Below the pieces are notes generated by a model that ran no database searches, had not been told where the DNA came from, and worked only from the letters and a program-made list of their open reading frames with translations. 55,638 bases of DNA from the NCBI GenBank assembly GCA_004563195.1, contig SFTJ01000037.1, positions 1 through 55,638 on the forward strand. The letters run 5' to 3'. This document shows positions 55,569 to 55,638 of this stretch, one piece after another (positions within the stretch are counted from its first letter, which is position 1; the number at the start of each line of letters is the position of its first letter). The position numbers were made by a program, and so were the translations under genes. The stretch comes from a bacterium (GTDB lineage Bacteria; Bacteroidota; Bacteroidia; Bacteroidales; Muribaculaceae).

Positions 55569-55638
55569 TTGAGAAAATTGTTACATTTACTACCATTACT
55601 ATTAATTCCACTTTTATTTACATCATGTATAGACTATG
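55569..55638 (+). CDS. Lipoprotein, 5' part only
   Basis: A gene cut by the window end. TTG 55569 follows GGAAGGTG. It reads RKLLHLLPLLLIPLLFTSCIDY: a basic start, a leucine-rich membrane segment and the lipobox LFTSC, so a surface lipoprotein. The Cys is followed by IDY, like CGMDY in the lipoprotein at 49883. AT-rich compared with the preceding genes. Confidence 0.6.
   Translation, partial: MRKLLHLLPLLLIPLLFTSCIDY

Noticed and set aside
1..55638. Integrase, repressor or attachment site indicating a prophage
   Set aside because: None was recognised on either strand, so a temperate lifestyle is not supported by this window.

Overview
The window looks like most or all of a lytic tailed phage (siphovirus morphology) that infects a Gram-positive gut-type Firmicute, probably one of the Clostridia. 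The evidence is strong AGGAGG-type ribosome sites, a GH25 lysozyme with Cpl-7 wall-binding repeats, a Phage_holin_5_2-like holin, HK97-type head genes, a tape-measure/Dit/Gp37-like tail set, and many small membrane and Cys-rich proteins known from gut phages. Every credible gene is on the + strand. I found no integrase, CI-like repressor or attachment site, so a virulent lifestyle is likely. The standard genetic code fits throughout.

Layout. 0.25-5.4 kb: packaging-linked genes (conserved basic protein, HNH-like protein, head-tail connector), then a baseplate/tail-fibre block containing a tandemly duplicated and frameshifted gene, the endolysin and a metallophosphoesterase. 5.6-15.1 kb: SH3 protein, three proteins with an H-x-G...KWGVRR N-terminus, large terminase, portal, a fused prohead protease-major capsid protein with internal start signals, two tandem paralogues, head closure, tail terminator and tail tube. 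15.1-26.1 kb: tail chaperones, gp10-like protein, a 2059-residue tape measure with an embedded Cpl-7-like motif, Dit, Gp37-like protein, a baseplate protein, a membrane protein and holin.

26.2-51.4 kb is the early/middle region: many small genes, often single transcription units bounded by intrinsic terminators. It contains three DUF6353-like paralogues, a helicase-primase-like-family B DNA polymerase fusion, a probable ssDNA-binding protein, tRNA-Leu(UAA), tRNA-Gln(UUG), a sigma factor, DNA-binding proteins, an SF2 helicase and small zinc-ribbon proteins. A ThyX-like gene is interrupted by a group I intron. About 50.9-51.25 kb is an iteron-like, AT-rich candidate replication origin. 51.4-55.3 kb encodes two PD-(D/E)XK nucleases and a 921-residue protein with the DFDGD signature of two-barrel RNA polymerases. 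The window ends in a partial lipoprotein gene.

The main finding is a non-coding element, YCGCGAAA-(N11)-Y-N-TTAYGR, with exactly the same spacing in 15 copies plus one decayed copy. All copies are on the + strand between 26.2 and 51.4 kb, usually just after a stop codon or terminator and just before a ribosome-binding site. I infer that it is a phage-specific promoter, read either by the phage RNA polymerase at 52.3 kb or by an RNAP programmed by the phage sigma factor at 39.9 kb. Two other patterns recur: terminators whose loop holds the upstream gene's stop codon, and fused genes that keep an in-frame internal ribosome site at the fusion joint.
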